This document shows positions 41,816 through 50,395 of a stretch of DNA of 64,000 bases, in pieces. Source of the stretch: Candidatus Albibeggiatoa sp. nov. NOAA (GTDB lineage: Bacteria > Pseudomonadota > Gammaproteobacteria > Beggiatoales > Beggiatoaceae). The notes beneath the pieces are model-generated. The model ran no database searches and was not told where the DNA came from. It worked only from the letters and a program-made list of their open reading frames with translations. The stretch's first letter is position 1; each line of letters starts with the position of its first letter. The translations under genes and the position numbers were made by a program. The stretch lies in the NCBI GenBank assembly GCA_025800385.1, contig JAOXRS010000173.1:1-64000 (forward strand). The letters run 5' to 3'.

Positions 41816-42811
41816 ATGCTAATCGAAAAAACGGTATTCTCCTCTTTCTGCATGATGAGCTTATTTGTGCTTAGTGTGACAGCAACAGCTCAAACCACGC
41901 TTTATCCTAGCCATTTATACCCTGGTGTTTCATGGGAAATGCAGCCTGTTGCACCACAATCTGATGCATTAAAGTATCAATTTCGCCAAGATGAAACGAT
42001 AAAGCCCAAAGAGAAGCCTCAGCAGTGGGCAGTGCCAGATGTAAACCAGCCACGCTACCGACCGCTAAATACAAAAGAAGTAGAGAAGCCAATTCATGAT
42101 TATCAATATCGTAGTGAAATACCTGACGCGGTTTTAGATCAAGCTTATAACACCAGTGAATTTAAACAGGGTTTATCTGACGATACCATAGGTCAGCAGA
42201 AATTTGCGCCGTTTGATTATCAAAGTGGTTTTACTAATGAAAATCCTAACCCTACATATTATCGTTTAGAGCAAACGAGTGAGTTTAAGCAAGGGTTACC
42301 TGATTACCAACCAAAACCATTGCCAGAGTATACTAATACTTATGGACATTCAGCGGCTTATCCAACACAGTCGTACACGCAACCTGTATATCCTCAAGCC
42401 AATTATCACCCTTCTTATTCAATGGATAATTATTATATGGCACAGCCTTATAATCCTTGGAATCCTCAACAACAATTTACCCAACCGCAGCAACAACAGG
42501 CTAACCCTTGGCAAGCGTCACAATACATGTATCAAAATATGATGCAAGCTATGCCCAATTTGCCAGATGTAAATACTGATTTACCAACATTGCCGCTTGA
42601 TAGCCAATTTTACTTTCAACAAAATAGTCCTTTTCAAAACTATCACAGTCAACAACAGCAATCGCGCGAGCTACCGTTTTCTCCAGAGCAAGTATTCATT
42701 GTGCCCTCACACTGGATTCAGCCGCCAAACCAAGAGAATACAAATAATACAGCACAATTTACGGTTTATCCTATAGAGCAAACACCCGCTGATCTACCAG
42801 AAATGTGGTAG
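41816..42811 (+). CDS. Secreted Pro/Gln/Tyr-rich low-complexity protein
   Basis: Signal peptide (first ~22 residues, ending TATAQ). The rest is low complexity, rich in Gln, Pro, Tyr and Asn, with repeated short motifs such as TSEFKQGL (twice, near residues 119 and 158), and YQ/YP-rich stretches (SYTQPVYPQANYHPSYS). No cysteine in the mature part, no folded domain recognisable. Such compositions are seen in surface or matrix proteins; this is inference from composition. ATG 41816 lacks a clear ribosome site. Confidence 0.65.
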   Translation: MLIEKTVFSSFCMMSLFVLSVTATAQTTLYPSHLYPGVSWEMQPVAPQSDALKYQFRQDETIKPKEKPQQWAVPDVNQPRYRPLNTKEVEKPIHDYQYRSEIPDAVLDQAYNTSEFKQGLSDDTIGQQKFAPFDYQSGFTNENPNPTYYRLEQTSEFKQGLPDYQPKPLPEYTNTYGHSAAYPTQSYTQPVYPQANYHPSYSMDNYYMAQPYNPWNPQQQFTQPQQQQANPWQASQYMYQNMMQAMPNLPDVNTDLPTLPLDSQFYFQQNSPFQNYHSQQQQSRELPFSPEQVFIVPSHWIQPPNQENTNNTAQFTVYPIEQTPADLPEMW

Positions 42812-42812
42812 T

Positions 42813-43094
42813 TTAAGACTCTTTTTTGCGAGTATGTAAAGTAACCACTTGTGCTGTTTGTTGAGGCTCGTCTACAAAGCGTGGGCGCATTTGGCTTTCA
42901 GCACCATCTTCCGCAGCCAATGCGCGTTCCCGCTCAGAAATTAAAGATAAACATAAGCGAATATCTTCAATGGTCTGCTCTGAAAAAGGTGAAGATACAC
43001 CATCACGCGGTGCAGTTTCTCGTACAACACTGGCAAAGGTTTTACGCAAAAGCAGCATAAATTTGCGCTCAGTACTTAGATCATCAGTATTCAT
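42813..43094 (-). CDS. Short conserved gammaproteobacterial protein, unknown function
   Basis: From ATG 43094 the 93-residue protein reads STERKFMLLLRKTFASVVRE, FSEQTIEDIRLCLSLISERE, and RPRFVDEPQ near the end. Similar ~90-residue proteins occur in other gammaproteobacteria, sometimes under the label segregation and condensation protein A, which does not fit their size. Cytoplasmic, helical. It ends tail to tail with the Pro/Gln-rich gene, one base apart. It is downstream of the gspG terminator, so it probably has its own promoter. Confidence 0.6.
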   Translation of the reverse strand: MNTDDLSTERKFMLLLRKTFASVVRETAPRDGVSSPFSEQTIEDIRLCLSLISERERALAAEDGAESQMRPRFVDEPQQTAQVVTLHTRKKES

Positions 43095-43113
43095 AAGTGT
43101 TTCCAAAATGTAA

Positions 43114-43156
43114 AAAGGCTGTAAATTTCTATCTATTTAGAGAATCAACAGCCTTT
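43114..43156 (-). terminator. Terminator of gspG
   Basis: AAAGGCTGT (43114-43122) pairs perfectly with ACAGCCTTT (43148-43156); in the minus-strand RNA the hairpin ends in a U-tract (CCUUUUUA). It sits just after the gspG stop. Confidence 0.75.
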
Positions 43157-43164
43157 AAGAAGAA

Positions 43165-43632
43165 TTATTGGACAGGTGTGTAACCAATATCTGCGTCAAA
43201 GCCTTCGCCACCTGCTTGGCCATCAGCACCAAACGAGTACAAACTAAAAGGTAAGCCACCAGTACTTGGAGCTCTTGCATCATACTGGTAAGGTCGATTC
43301 CAAGGGTCTACAGGTATAATGCCATCTTCTACGTAAGGGCCTTTCCAAAAAGGTTTGATTGCTTCATCAGTAGGAGCAGTAATAAGTAAATTTAAACCTT
43401 CTTCCGCAGTTGGGAAACGACTAATATCTAAACGCATCACTTCTAAAACACCTTTTAGCATTTTAGCCTGTGTTTTTGCTGTTTTCATCTTTGCTTCATC
43501 AACTTGAGAGAAGAGTTTAGGGCCAACTAATCCAGCCAATAAACCAATGATAACCAAAACGACCAACATTTCTAATAATGTAAAGCCTTTTTGTGCCAAC
43601 AGGGTTTGAGAACGTAACAATCTTGTTTTCAT
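43165..43632 (-). CDS. gspG: Type II secretion system major pseudopilin GspG
   Basis: Major pseudopilin of the type II secretion pseudopilus. Prepilin peptidase site QKG-FTLLEMLVVLVIIG, with Gly16, Phe17 and Glu21, followed by the hydrophobic N-terminal helix. The periplasmic domain has FPTAEEGLNLLI, GPYVEDGIIPVDPWNRPYQY and LYSFGADGQAGGEGFDADIGY, the last holding the calcium-site residues typical of GspG. Length 155 is normal. No other gsp gene lies nearby; terminator downstream, so gspG is an isolated monocistronic copy. Confidence 0.94.
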   Translation of the reverse strand: MKTRLLRSQTLLAQKGFTLLEMLVVLVIIGLLAGLVGPKLFSQVDEAKMKTAKTQAKMLKGVLEVMRLDISRFPTAEEGLNLLITAPTDEAIKPFWKGPYVEDGIIPVDPWNRPYQYDARAPSTGGLPFSLYSFGADGQAGGEGFDADIGYTPVQ

Positions 43633-43832
43633 CGTGTGTCACTCGGTTAATTTAAAATATGTGCACAGCCTAACATCATGTCAATTCTGTGTCATCTTGA
43701 TGTTGTGATAATTAAATAGTATAACAGTAGTCAAAAAACAGCGCATAGTCACAGAATTTGCAACACGTTGGCTATGTAAACAGCAGAACCTACAGGATTA
43801 ATCTCAGTGTAAGCCACTTTGCGGAATCTACA

Positions 43833-44954
43833 ATGCGTTCAAAACTACCCAAAATTCCAAAAGCGCGTAATAATCCCGCTAGAACCTCGCTAAGTAACTA
43901 TTTTGAACGTATTTCTAATAGTTTAGAAGACCGTATCCCTGAATTTTTACAAATGAAAAAGTACGCGCGGGTGTATGAAGAGTCACAAAAATTACTTGAA
44001 ATAGAAAGAACCATTGACATCGCTGCAGGCAGTATTTACGAAATTAATATCGATGATAAAAAAGTTATTTCCACTCAATTAATACACTATTCTCAATTAT
44101 TAAGTAAAAAAAGCAAAAATATCAAACAATCCGCTCAAGGTAAGACTTTCTCTAAGCGTATTCAAATTTTACATAATGCCAATCAACATACTCAAAGCAT
44201 CATTTCTAATACAATTAAAATTACCCGTCATATCGACCGAATCAATACGATTATTCCTGTTATCAAAGCTTTATTAAAAATGAAAGATCATGAGGATCAT
44301 GAAAATACACCTGTTTTGATTGCAATCAGTGACGCACTTAAACAAGACTTACATGAACCCACGATTGATAAAATTAAGTTAGAAATGCAGCATGAAAATA
44401 TCGTACTAACCAAATATGATAGCCATTTACATTTTGAGCATTTAAATGATGCCAGTGATAAGCTTATTGGTTTGCTAAATGATAAATTGCTATTGATGAT
44501 TGGTATTTCAGAAAATTTGATTGCTGGAGTGGAAGATGATGGTATCAATGACGTGGACGCAGAGCAGCGGCTACCAGATGAATTGATGGTTTTATTCTTA
44601 ATTTCCAGTATTTTAGATATTTTCCATCGGGTGCGCGAAATCAGAACTTGTGTCAAGCGGATTTCAAATAGTATTAAGGCATTTATCAAAATCATGCAAA
44701 CTGTACAAAAAGACCTTAAATTGCGCAGCTTATTACATGATGGCGAAAACAGTGCTTATGAAATCATCTCTAAACATATCCCTTCCCATCTTAAGCGAAT
44801 TATGCCCACTATTAATGAAATTGCGACCAGCTTGGATGCATTAGATTTAAAATTAAAGCTGAATACCTTAGATTTAGACAAAGTGATTCGTTTAACCAAT
44901 GGGTTGGTTTATGAAAAAGCCAATCGTATTTGGGAAAATCCGTATGACTTTTAA
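43833..44954 (+). CDS. Helical cytoplasmic protein of unknown function
   Basis: Not recognised. From ATG 43833 it is 373 residues, MRSKLPKIPKARNNP, rich in Lys, Ile, Leu and Asn, almost all predicted helical with several coiled-coil-like stretches (KLNTLDLDKVIRLTNGLV, ITRHIDRINTIIPVIKALL). No cysteine-rich, signal or membrane feature. A longer frame from 43758 lacks a ribosome site. Its stop overlaps by four bases the stop of the convergent pirin gene. Confidence 0.6.
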   Translation: MRSKLPKIPKARNNPARTSLSNYFERISNSLEDRIPEFLQMKKYARVYEESQKLLEIERTIDIAAGSIYEINIDDKKVISTQLIHYSQLLSKKSKNIKQSAQGKTFSKRIQILHNANQHTQSIISNTIKITRHIDRINTIIPVIKALLKMKDHEDHENTPVLIAISDALKQDLHEPTIDKIKLEMQHENIVLTKYDSHLHFEHLNDASDKLIGLLNDKLLLMIGISENLIAGVEDDGINDVDAEQRLPDELMVLFLISSILDIFHRVREIRTCVKRISNSIKAFIKIMQTVQKDLKLRSLLHDGENSAYEIISKHIPSHLKRIMPTINEIATSLDALDLKLKLNTLDLDKVIRLTNGLVYEKANRIWENPYDF

Positions 44955-45673
44955 ATAAACTGATGATTCATGGGAATTTCTATGACCAACACTTCAGATT
45001 TTTCCAATGCCAATACATCCACTTCTTGAAAAAAGTACAGCCCTAAACCATCTCGCCGTTCTAACACTTCATCACCGACTTTCAATTTCCCTGATAATAT
45101 AAAAAAATACACGCCATTTACTGACTTCTTTAAATGGTAACGATAAGAAAAGTGTGCGTCAAAATGACCCCGATAAAAATAGGCATCTTGATTAATTTGT
45201 AAGACCTTCTTTTGTTTTGTGTTAGGTGCGATTAACAATTGACACTGGTTTCGTGGAATATCTTGAGAAGCCAAATTTTGATAACTTGGCATCAGATTTT
45301 TTTTACTGGGTAAAATCCGAATTTGTAAGACTTCCACTCCATCATGTTCTGAGGCATTAGACTCATTGTGCATGATGCCAGAACCTGCAGAAGTGACTTG
45401 AATATCACCCGCTTGGCAAATCGCACGATGTCCTACACTGTCTTCATGCAATAACTGGCCTTTAATCACAATAGAAATGATTTCCACATTATTATGTGAA
45501 TGCATTCCAAAACCACGTGCCCCAGGTTGCAACATCGTGTCATCAAGCCGTACTAAACAGCCAAAGTGACGTTGTTCTGCAGCAGAAAGTTCGGGTTTTA
45601 AAGAAGTGGCAATGCGTATCCAGCCAAGGTCTTCTATTTTGCGCTGGTAAGCTCGGTGAATGATTTTTTTCAT
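44951..45673 (-). CDS. Pirin family protein (YhhW-like bicupin)
   Basis: Bicupin. N-terminal cupin carries the metal-ligand pattern GFGMHSHNNVEIISIVIKG, QLLHEDSVGH and VTSAGSGIMHNE, all with the His/Glu expected of pirins and quercetin 2,3-dioxygenase-like YhhW. C-terminal cupin: GVYFFILSGKLKVGDEVL. About 240 residues fits. Function in bacteria ranges from quercetinase to redox sensing; substrate unknown. The start at ATG 45673 follows a GGATG; ATG 45685 is the alternative. Confidence 0.85.
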   Translation of the reverse strand: MKKIIHRAYQRKIEDLGWIRIATSLKPELSAAEQRHFGCLVRLDDTMLQPGARGFGMHSHNNVEIISIVIKGQLLHEDSVGHRAICQAGDIQVTSAGSGIMHNESNASEHDGVEVLQIRILPSKKNLMPSYQNLASQDIPRNQCQLLIAPNTKQKKVLQINQDAYFYRGHFDAHFSYRYHLKKSVNGVYFFILSGKLKVGDEVLERRDGLGLYFFQEVDVLALEKSEVLVIEIPMNHQFI

Positions 45674-45792
45674 AACTTCATCCATTTTGATACGCCATTA
45701 AGCTCACAGGTTCTATTATTTTTTGCTGCAAACTTAATGTATATAAAACTATTCTTACCCTGATGAGTGAGGGAAGAGCAATGTATATAAAA

Positions 45793-47106
45793 TCACTCTA
45801 AATTTTTTAACAACAATGCTTTGTCTACAGCCGTATCAGTAGGTAATTTGGTATAGATAGTATAACCAGACCCCGGCGCGACTTGCATGGCGTTGCCTTT
45901 TTCATCTTGCATGGCTTCTAATTGGAAATGGATATTGCCTGCTGGAGTCATGAGTTCCATCATATCACCCACTTCAAATTTATTTTTGACATCAATTTCC
46001 GCTAATCCTGTTTCAGCATCTTGCTTTAAAATCTCCCCAACAAAAAGCTGTTTATCTCGTAACGAATTGCCTGTTGTGTAGTTTTGATATTCATCATGTA
46101 CATGACGGCGGTAGAAGCCTTCGGTATAACCCCGATTAGCCAATTTTTCTAATTCATCCATCAGGTGCATATCAAATGGTTGACCTTTAACGGCATCGTC
46201 AATGGCTTGTTGATACACTTGAACCGTACGTGCAACGTAATAATGTGATTTTGTGCGCCCCTCAATTTTTAAACTATCAATACCCATTTCAGTAAGTTGA
46301 TGCACATGTTGTACGGCACGTAAATCTTTGGAATTCATAATATAAGTGCCATGTTCATCTTCAAAAATAGGCATCAATTCATCAGGCCGTGTGCGTTCTT
46401 CTAATAAAAACACGCCATCTTGGGTCTCACCTTCTCCTAAGTGAGGTGTTTGTTTGGGTACGACTTCGCCTGTGATTGCTGATTCACCTTCATGCACTTT
46501 ATAGTCCCAGCGACAAGCATTGGTACAGGTACCTTGGTTAGGGTCTCGGTGATTCATATAACCTGACAACAAGCAACGACCAGAATAGGCAATACACAAC
46601 GCACCATGGACAAAAACTTCTAATTCCATATCTGGACATTGTTGACGAATTTCTGCAACTTCTTCGAGTGATAATTCACGTGACAAAATAATCCGCTTTA
46701 AGCCGAGTTGCTGCCAGAATTTAACACTAGCATAGTTCATTGTATTGGCTTGAACAGATAAATGAACGGGTACTTCTGGCCAACGTTCTCGCACCATCAT
46801 GATTAAACCGGGGTCAGCCATAATTAATGCATCAGGCTGCATATGAATCACAGGTTCAAGGTCATCAAGAAAGGTTTTTAATTTTGTATTATGCGGTAGG
46901 ATGTTGGCGGCAACATAAAACTTCTTTCCGTGAGCATGGGTTTCCTGTATTGCTTGTTCAAAGCTATCTAATTTGTTGAAATCATTATTTCTAACTCGCA
47001 GACTATAACGCGGTTGGCCAGCATATACAGCATCAGCTCCATAAGCTAAAGCGTAACGCATGTTTCTTAGGTTTCCCGCAGGTGCAAGCAATTCAGGTCG
47101 TTTCAT
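45793..47106 (-). CDS. trhP: tRNA 5-hydroxyuridine modification protein TrhP (YegQ), U32 family
   Basis: Prephenate-dependent hydroxylation factor for U34 of tRNA. Starts MKRPELLAPAGNLRNMRYAL and carries the U32 signature EVFVHGALCIAYSGRCLLSGY followed by the cysteines of GTCTNACRWDY that bind an iron-sulfur cluster in this family. The C-terminal ~80 residues (LFVGEILKQDAETGLAEIDV) form the beta-barrel typical of long U32 members. Length 437 fits YegQ. Single gene. Confidence 0.9.
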   Translation of the reverse strand: MKRPELLAPAGNLRNMRYALAYGADAVYAGQPRYSLRVRNNDFNKLDSFEQAIQETHAHGKKFYVAANILPHNTKLKTFLDDLEPVIHMQPDALIMADPGLIMMVRERWPEVPVHLSVQANTMNYASVKFWQQLGLKRIILSRELSLEEVAEIRQQCPDMELEVFVHGALCIAYSGRCLLSGYMNHRDPNQGTCTNACRWDYKVHEGESAITGEVVPKQTPHLGEGETQDGVFLLEERTRPDELMPIFEDEHGTYIMNSKDLRAVQHVHQLTEMGIDSLKIEGRTKSHYYVARTVQVYQQAIDDAVKGQPFDMHLMDELEKLANRGYTEGFYRRHVHDEYQNYTTGNSLRDKQLFVGEILKQDAETGLAEIDVKNKFEVGDMMELMTPAGNIHFQLEAMQDEKGNAMQVAPGSGYTIYTKLPTDTAVDKALLLKNLE

Positions 47107-47474
47107 AATGGGTAAGTCTTTAATAAAGTTGGACTCTTAGTAATTTCATACTAAATAAGTAAATTTATTGGGGAGGTGCAATATGATTTCAAGCAATGGT
47201 GTCGTTCTGTTTAACCCTATCCCAATTTTAGTTTCATCTATTTATCACAAGTTTGTCAACGATTCATTATTAATGAGACATAGACCTCATGGCTTCTCTT
47301 ATAACAAATACAGCGGTTCTGTCCAAGTAAAATTTTATAGATGAATAAATAATCATTATAGTCATCCATTCAAATTGTACCAATCTGAGAGATTAAGCTT
47401 TTTTAAGTATTTTTCTATTTCATACTATAATGTGTCATCTTCAATAAATTGATTATTATAGTAAGGCATAACAT
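47107..47474. other. 368-bp divergent intergenic region between trhP and the DUF4126 gene
   Basis: Carries promoters for both sides. A TATAAT at 47426-47431 (in ACTATAATG) lies 44 bases before the DUF4126 ATG. Otherwise AT-rich, with no gene. The string ATGAGACATAGA near 47275 also occurs near 12268. Confidence 0.5.
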
Positions 47475-48098
47475 ATGGAAACCACTGAGATTTTAAACAC
47501 GGTTGCGCTGACATTGGGCACAGGCTGGGCGAGTGGCCTAAATATTTACGCAGCGGTTTTAATGTTGGGCGTATTGGAAGTGACGGGACAAGTGACATTG
47601 CCTGAAACGCTTGCAATTGTGTCACATCCTCTAGTATTAGGTTCAGCTGCCCTGATGTACGGCGTGGAATTCTTCGCAGATAAAATCCCCGGATTTGATA
47701 GTGTATGGGATTCGATACATACATTTATTCGTATTCCATTAGGGGCATTGTTGGCTGCGGGCGCGGTTGGGGATTTAGGTATAGCTGCTGAAATGGCAGG
47801 CTTGATTTTAGGGGGCGCACTGGCAACAGGTAGTCATGCAACCAAAGCTGGCGGTCGGGTGTTGCTTAACACTTCACCTGAACCTGTGACCAACTGGACG
47901 GCTTCAGTAACGGAGGATGCTGCAGTTTTCGGTGGTTTATGGGCAGCACTATATCACCCATGGGTATTTATTGGTTTACTCGCGGTCTTTATTTTACTGA
48001 TGGTTTGGTTACTCCCTAAAATTTGGTCTGGCATCAAAACAGTGTTTGCAGCCTTAGCACGTTTATTTGGATCAAAACCAGCTGATAACGCATCATAA
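47475..48098 (+). CDS. DUF4126 family membrane protein
   Basis: Integral membrane protein of unknown function. The family core is visible: LGTGWASGLNIYAAVLMLG, HPLVLGSAALMYGVEFFADK, KIPGFDSVWDSIHTFIRIPLG and GGALATGSHATKAGGR. About four to five hydrophobic segments and a short basic C-terminus. Length 207 is usual. It precedes the mla genes on the same strand with a separate promoter between. Confidence 0.9.
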   Translation: METTEILNTVALTLGTGWASGLNIYAAVLMLGVLEVTGQVTLPETLAIVSHPLVLGSAALMYGVEFFADKIPGFDSVWDSIHTFIRIPLGALLAAGAVGDLGIAAEMAGLILGGALATGSHATKAGGRVLLNTSPEPVTNWTASVTEDAAVFGGLWAALYHPWVFIGLLAVFILLMVWLLPKIWSGIKTVFAALARLFGSKPADNAS

Positions 48099-48123
48099 TT
48101 AATTCACCTCTTATAAAACCGCT

Positions 48124-48132
48124 TGTTATAAT
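48124..48132 (+). promoter_or_regulatory. Extended -10 promoter of the mla genes
   Basis: TGT-TATAAT with the hexamer at 48127-48132, 31 bases before the mlaD ATG. The -35 is poor. Confidence 0.5.
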
Positions 48133-48162
48133 ATTCGCAGGCCATAAAGATTAGGAATAACC

Positions 48163-48645
48163 ATGCAGTCTAGAACAATTGAAATTTGGGTAGGCTTTTT
48201 TGTTGCATTAGGTTTAGCAGCTTTGTTTATGTTGGCAATGCAAGTCAGTAATTTGGCAAATGTACAAACCGATAATGGTTACCAAATTAGTGCAAATTTT
48301 GACAACATAGGCGGTCTAAAAGTTAAATCTCCAGTTAAAGTGGGTGGGGTTAAAGTCGGTCAAGTCTCTGAAATCAGCTATGACGATGAGGTTTACCAAG
48401 CTGTTGTCACTATGACTATTGATAGCCAATATCAGCGTTTACCTGCAGACACATCGGCCAGTATTTTTACGGCGGGTTTATTAGGGGCGCAATATATCGG
48501 CTTAGAAGTGGGCGCAGATGAAGAATTTTTAGCTGATGGAGATGAATTGTTTATTACTCAGTCCGCTGTGATTTTAGAACAGTTAATTGGACAGTTCTTA
48601 TATAACACTGCTGCCAAAGGCAGCGACGATTCAGGTTCAGAGTAA
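48163..48645 (+). CDS. mlaD: Phospholipid transport protein MlaD (MCE domain)
   Basis: Inner-membrane-anchored, periplasmic MCE ring protein of the Mla lipid transport system. One N-terminal membrane helix (TIEIWVGFFVALGLAALFML), then the MCE domain: YQISANFDNIGGLKVKSPVKVGGVKVGQV, ASIFTAGLLGAQYIGLEVG. The C-terminus is a short helix (VILEQLIGQFLYN) thought to form the central pore. Length 160 fits. The usual mlaF and mlaE before it are missing; DUF4126 is upstream. First of mlaD-mlaC-mlaB. Confidence 0.93.
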   Translation: MQSRTIEIWVGFFVALGLAALFMLAMQVSNLANVQTDNGYQISANFDNIGGLKVKSPVKVGGVKVGQVSEISYDDEVYQAVVTMTIDSQYQRLPADTSASIFTAGLLGAQYIGLEVGADEEFLADGDELFITQSAVILEQLIGQFLYNTAAKGSDDSGSE

Positions 48646-48693
48646 TATGCTAAGATAAACTCACTTAATTCCTTTTTATGAGGAGACTTGATT

Positions 48694-49284
48694 GTGAAAT
48701 ATTTGTTTAAACATGTAGTCTTTTTATGCTTGATGACGTTTACTATGCAAGGTGCATGGGCGGCGAATGCAGATGCGCAAAAGCTGGTTAAAAGCACCAC
48801 TGATAAGGTATTAGCATCGATTAAGAAAAACCCTAAAAATGCAGCTAATGTGGCTAAAAAACATGTGCTACCGCATTTTGATTTTTGGGCAATGTCGCGT
48901 TTAGTGGTGGGTAAAAACTGGAAAGGTGCGAGCAAAGATCAGAAAAAACGTTTTGTACAAGCTTTTCGTAATTTATTGATCCGCACTTATGCCAACACCT
49001 TAAAAGAAGCAGCAAAATCTAAAGTCAGCGTGAATTACTTAGCTGTGCGAGGCAAAGAGGGGGCGAAAAAAGTGGTTGTCCCAACCCGCGTGAAATACAA
49101 AGGTAAAACCATCAAACTCGACTATTCGCTACGTCAGAAGAAAAATGGCTGGAAAGTCTGGAATGTCACCGCTGGCGGCGTAAGCTTAGTAACCAACTAC
49201 CGTGCTGAATTTCAAAAGATTCACAAAGAAAAAGGCATGGAAGGTTTAATCAAAGCAGTCAACAAGAAAAACAAAGGTAAATAA
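48694..49284 (+). CDS. mlaC: Phospholipid-binding protein MlaC, copy 1
   Basis: Periplasmic shuttle that carries phospholipid between MlaA-porin and the MlaFEDB complex. The GTG at 48694 follows AGGAGA by seven bases. Signal peptide KYLFKHVVFLCLMTF to QGAWA, then the MlaC fold: KHVLPHFDFWAMSRLVVGKN, FRNLLIRTYANTLKEAAK, KLDYSLRQKKNGWKVWNV, GGVSLVTNYRAEF. Very basic mature protein. It ends two bases before mlaB. A close second copy lies after mlaB. Confidence 0.94.
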   Translation: MKYLFKHVVFLCLMTFTMQGAWAANADAQKLVKSTTDKVLASIKKNPKNAANVAKKHVLPHFDFWAMSRLVVGKNWKGASKDQKKRFVQAFRNLLIRTYANTLKEAAKSKVSVNYLAVRGKEGAKKVVVPTRVKYKGKTIKLDYSLRQKKNGWKVWNVTAGGVSLVTNYRAEFQKIHKEKGMEGLIKAVNKKNKGK

Positions 49285-49286
49285 TT

Positions 49287-49562
49287 GTGGCTCAGTGGAT
49301 TGTTCAAGATCAAAATACGTGGCAGCTCAGTGGTGAGTTGGATGTGAATAGTGTGACTACATTGTTGAAAAGCTTTTCACAGCAAACGCCTAAACCACAG
49401 ACTGTTGATTTAAGTGCTGTAACTCGAACTGATAGCGCGGGCTTGGCCTTGTTATTGGAATTAAAACGTTTAACCAAACAATCCACTTTGGATTTACAAA
49501 ACATGCCGCAGCAAATGTCACAACTTGCTGAAGTGAATGGCGTTGCGGAATTATTGGCTTAG
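49287..49562 (+). CDS. mlaB: STAS domain protein MlaB
   Basis: Cytoplasmic STAS-domain subunit that stabilises MlaF. 91 residues with the STAS pattern WQLSGELDVNSVTTLL, QTVDLSAVTRTDSAGLALLLELKR, in which the DSAG stretch holds the typical Ser. Start GTG 49287, nine bases after AAAGG at the end of mlaC. An intrinsic terminator follows, so mlaD-mlaC-mlaB is a unit. Confidence 0.9.
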   Translation: MAQWIVQDQNTWQLSGELDVNSVTTLLKSFSQQTPKPQTVDLSAVTRTDSAGLALLLELKRLTKQSTLDLQNMPQQMSQLAEVNGVAELLA

Positions 49563-49588
49563 TTTTTTCGTGATTGATATTTAAAAAT

Positions 49589-49620
49589 GGGAGTGCAGCA
49601 TCGGTTGTACTCCTTTTTTT
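49589..49620 (+). terminator. Terminator after mlaB
   Basis: GGAGTGCA (49590-49597) pairs with TGTACTCC (49606-49613), eight pairs with one G-U, followed by seven T. Confidence 0.88.
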
Positions 49621-49680
49621 ATTGAGTTTTTTTTAAACGATACGATATTGTGGATAGTCAATAAGACATTGGAACATCCT
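49611..49680 (+). repeat. Left copy of a ~70-bp diverged direct repeat
   Basis: Begins in the mlaB terminator tail. TTTTTTATTGAGTTTT, GATACGATAT, GGATA-TCAAT and a final ATCCT recur in the same order at 52681-52752, about three quarters identical by eye. Together the copies flank mlaC copy 2 and the restriction-modification genes. Confidence 0.75.
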
Positions 49681-49707
49681 ACTTTTAATTAATGGAGAGA
49701 TTTGATT

Positions 49708-50304
49708 GTGAAGCTTTTTAAATATACAACTTTTTTATTCTTAACTTTGTTTATTGGTCAAAGCGTATCGGCTCAAGGTACTGAACCTGCTGATGCTAAA
49801 GCTTTAATTGAAGCAACAACCAACCAAGTGCTAGCAGCCATTCAGGAAAATGCTGAAGACCCATTGAGTGTTGCGCAAGAACATGTTTTACCTCATTTTG
49901 ATTTTGTCGCAATGTCACGTTTAGTCGTGGGTAAAAACTGGAAATCTGCAACTAAAGCGCAGAAAAAAGAATTTGTCCAAGCTTTTCGTGATTTATTAAT
50001 TCGCACTTATGCTAATACTTTGATTGAAGCAGCTAAATCAGATGTGTCTGTTGAGTATTTACCTGTTCGTGCCAAAGAAGGGGCAAAACGGGTGAAAGTA
50101 CAAACTTTAGTCAAATATAACGGCAATACAGTGAAATTGGACTATTCATTACGTACTAAAAAAGGTAGTTGGAAAGTATGGGATGTAAGTGCGGGTGGTG
50201 TGAGCTTAGTGACTAACTACCGTGCTGAATTCCAAAAGATTTTCAAAGAAAAAGGCATGGATGGTTTAATTGAAACAGTGAATGCAAAAAATAGTGGTGA
50301 ATAA
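49708..50304 (+). CDS. MlaC-like phospholipid-binding protein, copy 2
   Basis: Paralog of the mlaC at 48694, same length. Signal peptide KLFKYTTFLFLTLFIGQSVSA, then EHVLPHFDFVAMSRLVVGKN, FRDLLIRTYANTLIEAAK, KLDYSLRTKKGSWKVWDV and GGVSLVTNYRAEF, nearly identical in the second half to copy 1. The GTG at 49708 is preceded by GGAGAG. Copy 2 is more acidic (fewer Lys, more Glu/Asp) than the strongly basic copy 1, which suggests different partners. It lies after its own promoter region, inside the repeat-flanked segment. Confidence 0.92.
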   Translation: MKLFKYTTFLFLTLFIGQSVSAQGTEPADAKALIEATTNQVLAAIQENAEDPLSVAQEHVLPHFDFVAMSRLVVGKNWKSATKAQKKEFVQAFRDLLIRTYANTLIEAAKSDVSVEYLPVRAKEGAKRVKVQTLVKYNGNTVKLDYSLRTKKGSWKVWDVSAGGVSLVTNYRAEFQKIFKEKGMDGLIETVNAKNSGE

Positions 50305-50331
50305 CTGACTATAAATATTTTAAGCTACCCA

Positions 50332-50374
50332 ATATTGCTCGCTGCTGCACTAGTGTAGCGGCAACAAGCAATAT
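50332..50374. repeat. Interrupted palindrome before the restriction gene
   Basis: ATATTGCT (50332-50339) / AGCAATAT (50367-50374), inside it CGCT/AGCG, with the centre CACTAGTG (50348-50355), itself a palindrome. There is no T-run. It lies between mlaC copy 2 and the restriction endonuclease gene and could be a terminator, an operator or a junction scar. Confidence 0.65.
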
Positions 50375-50395
50375 ATCAGCATATAGTTTTAGAGC

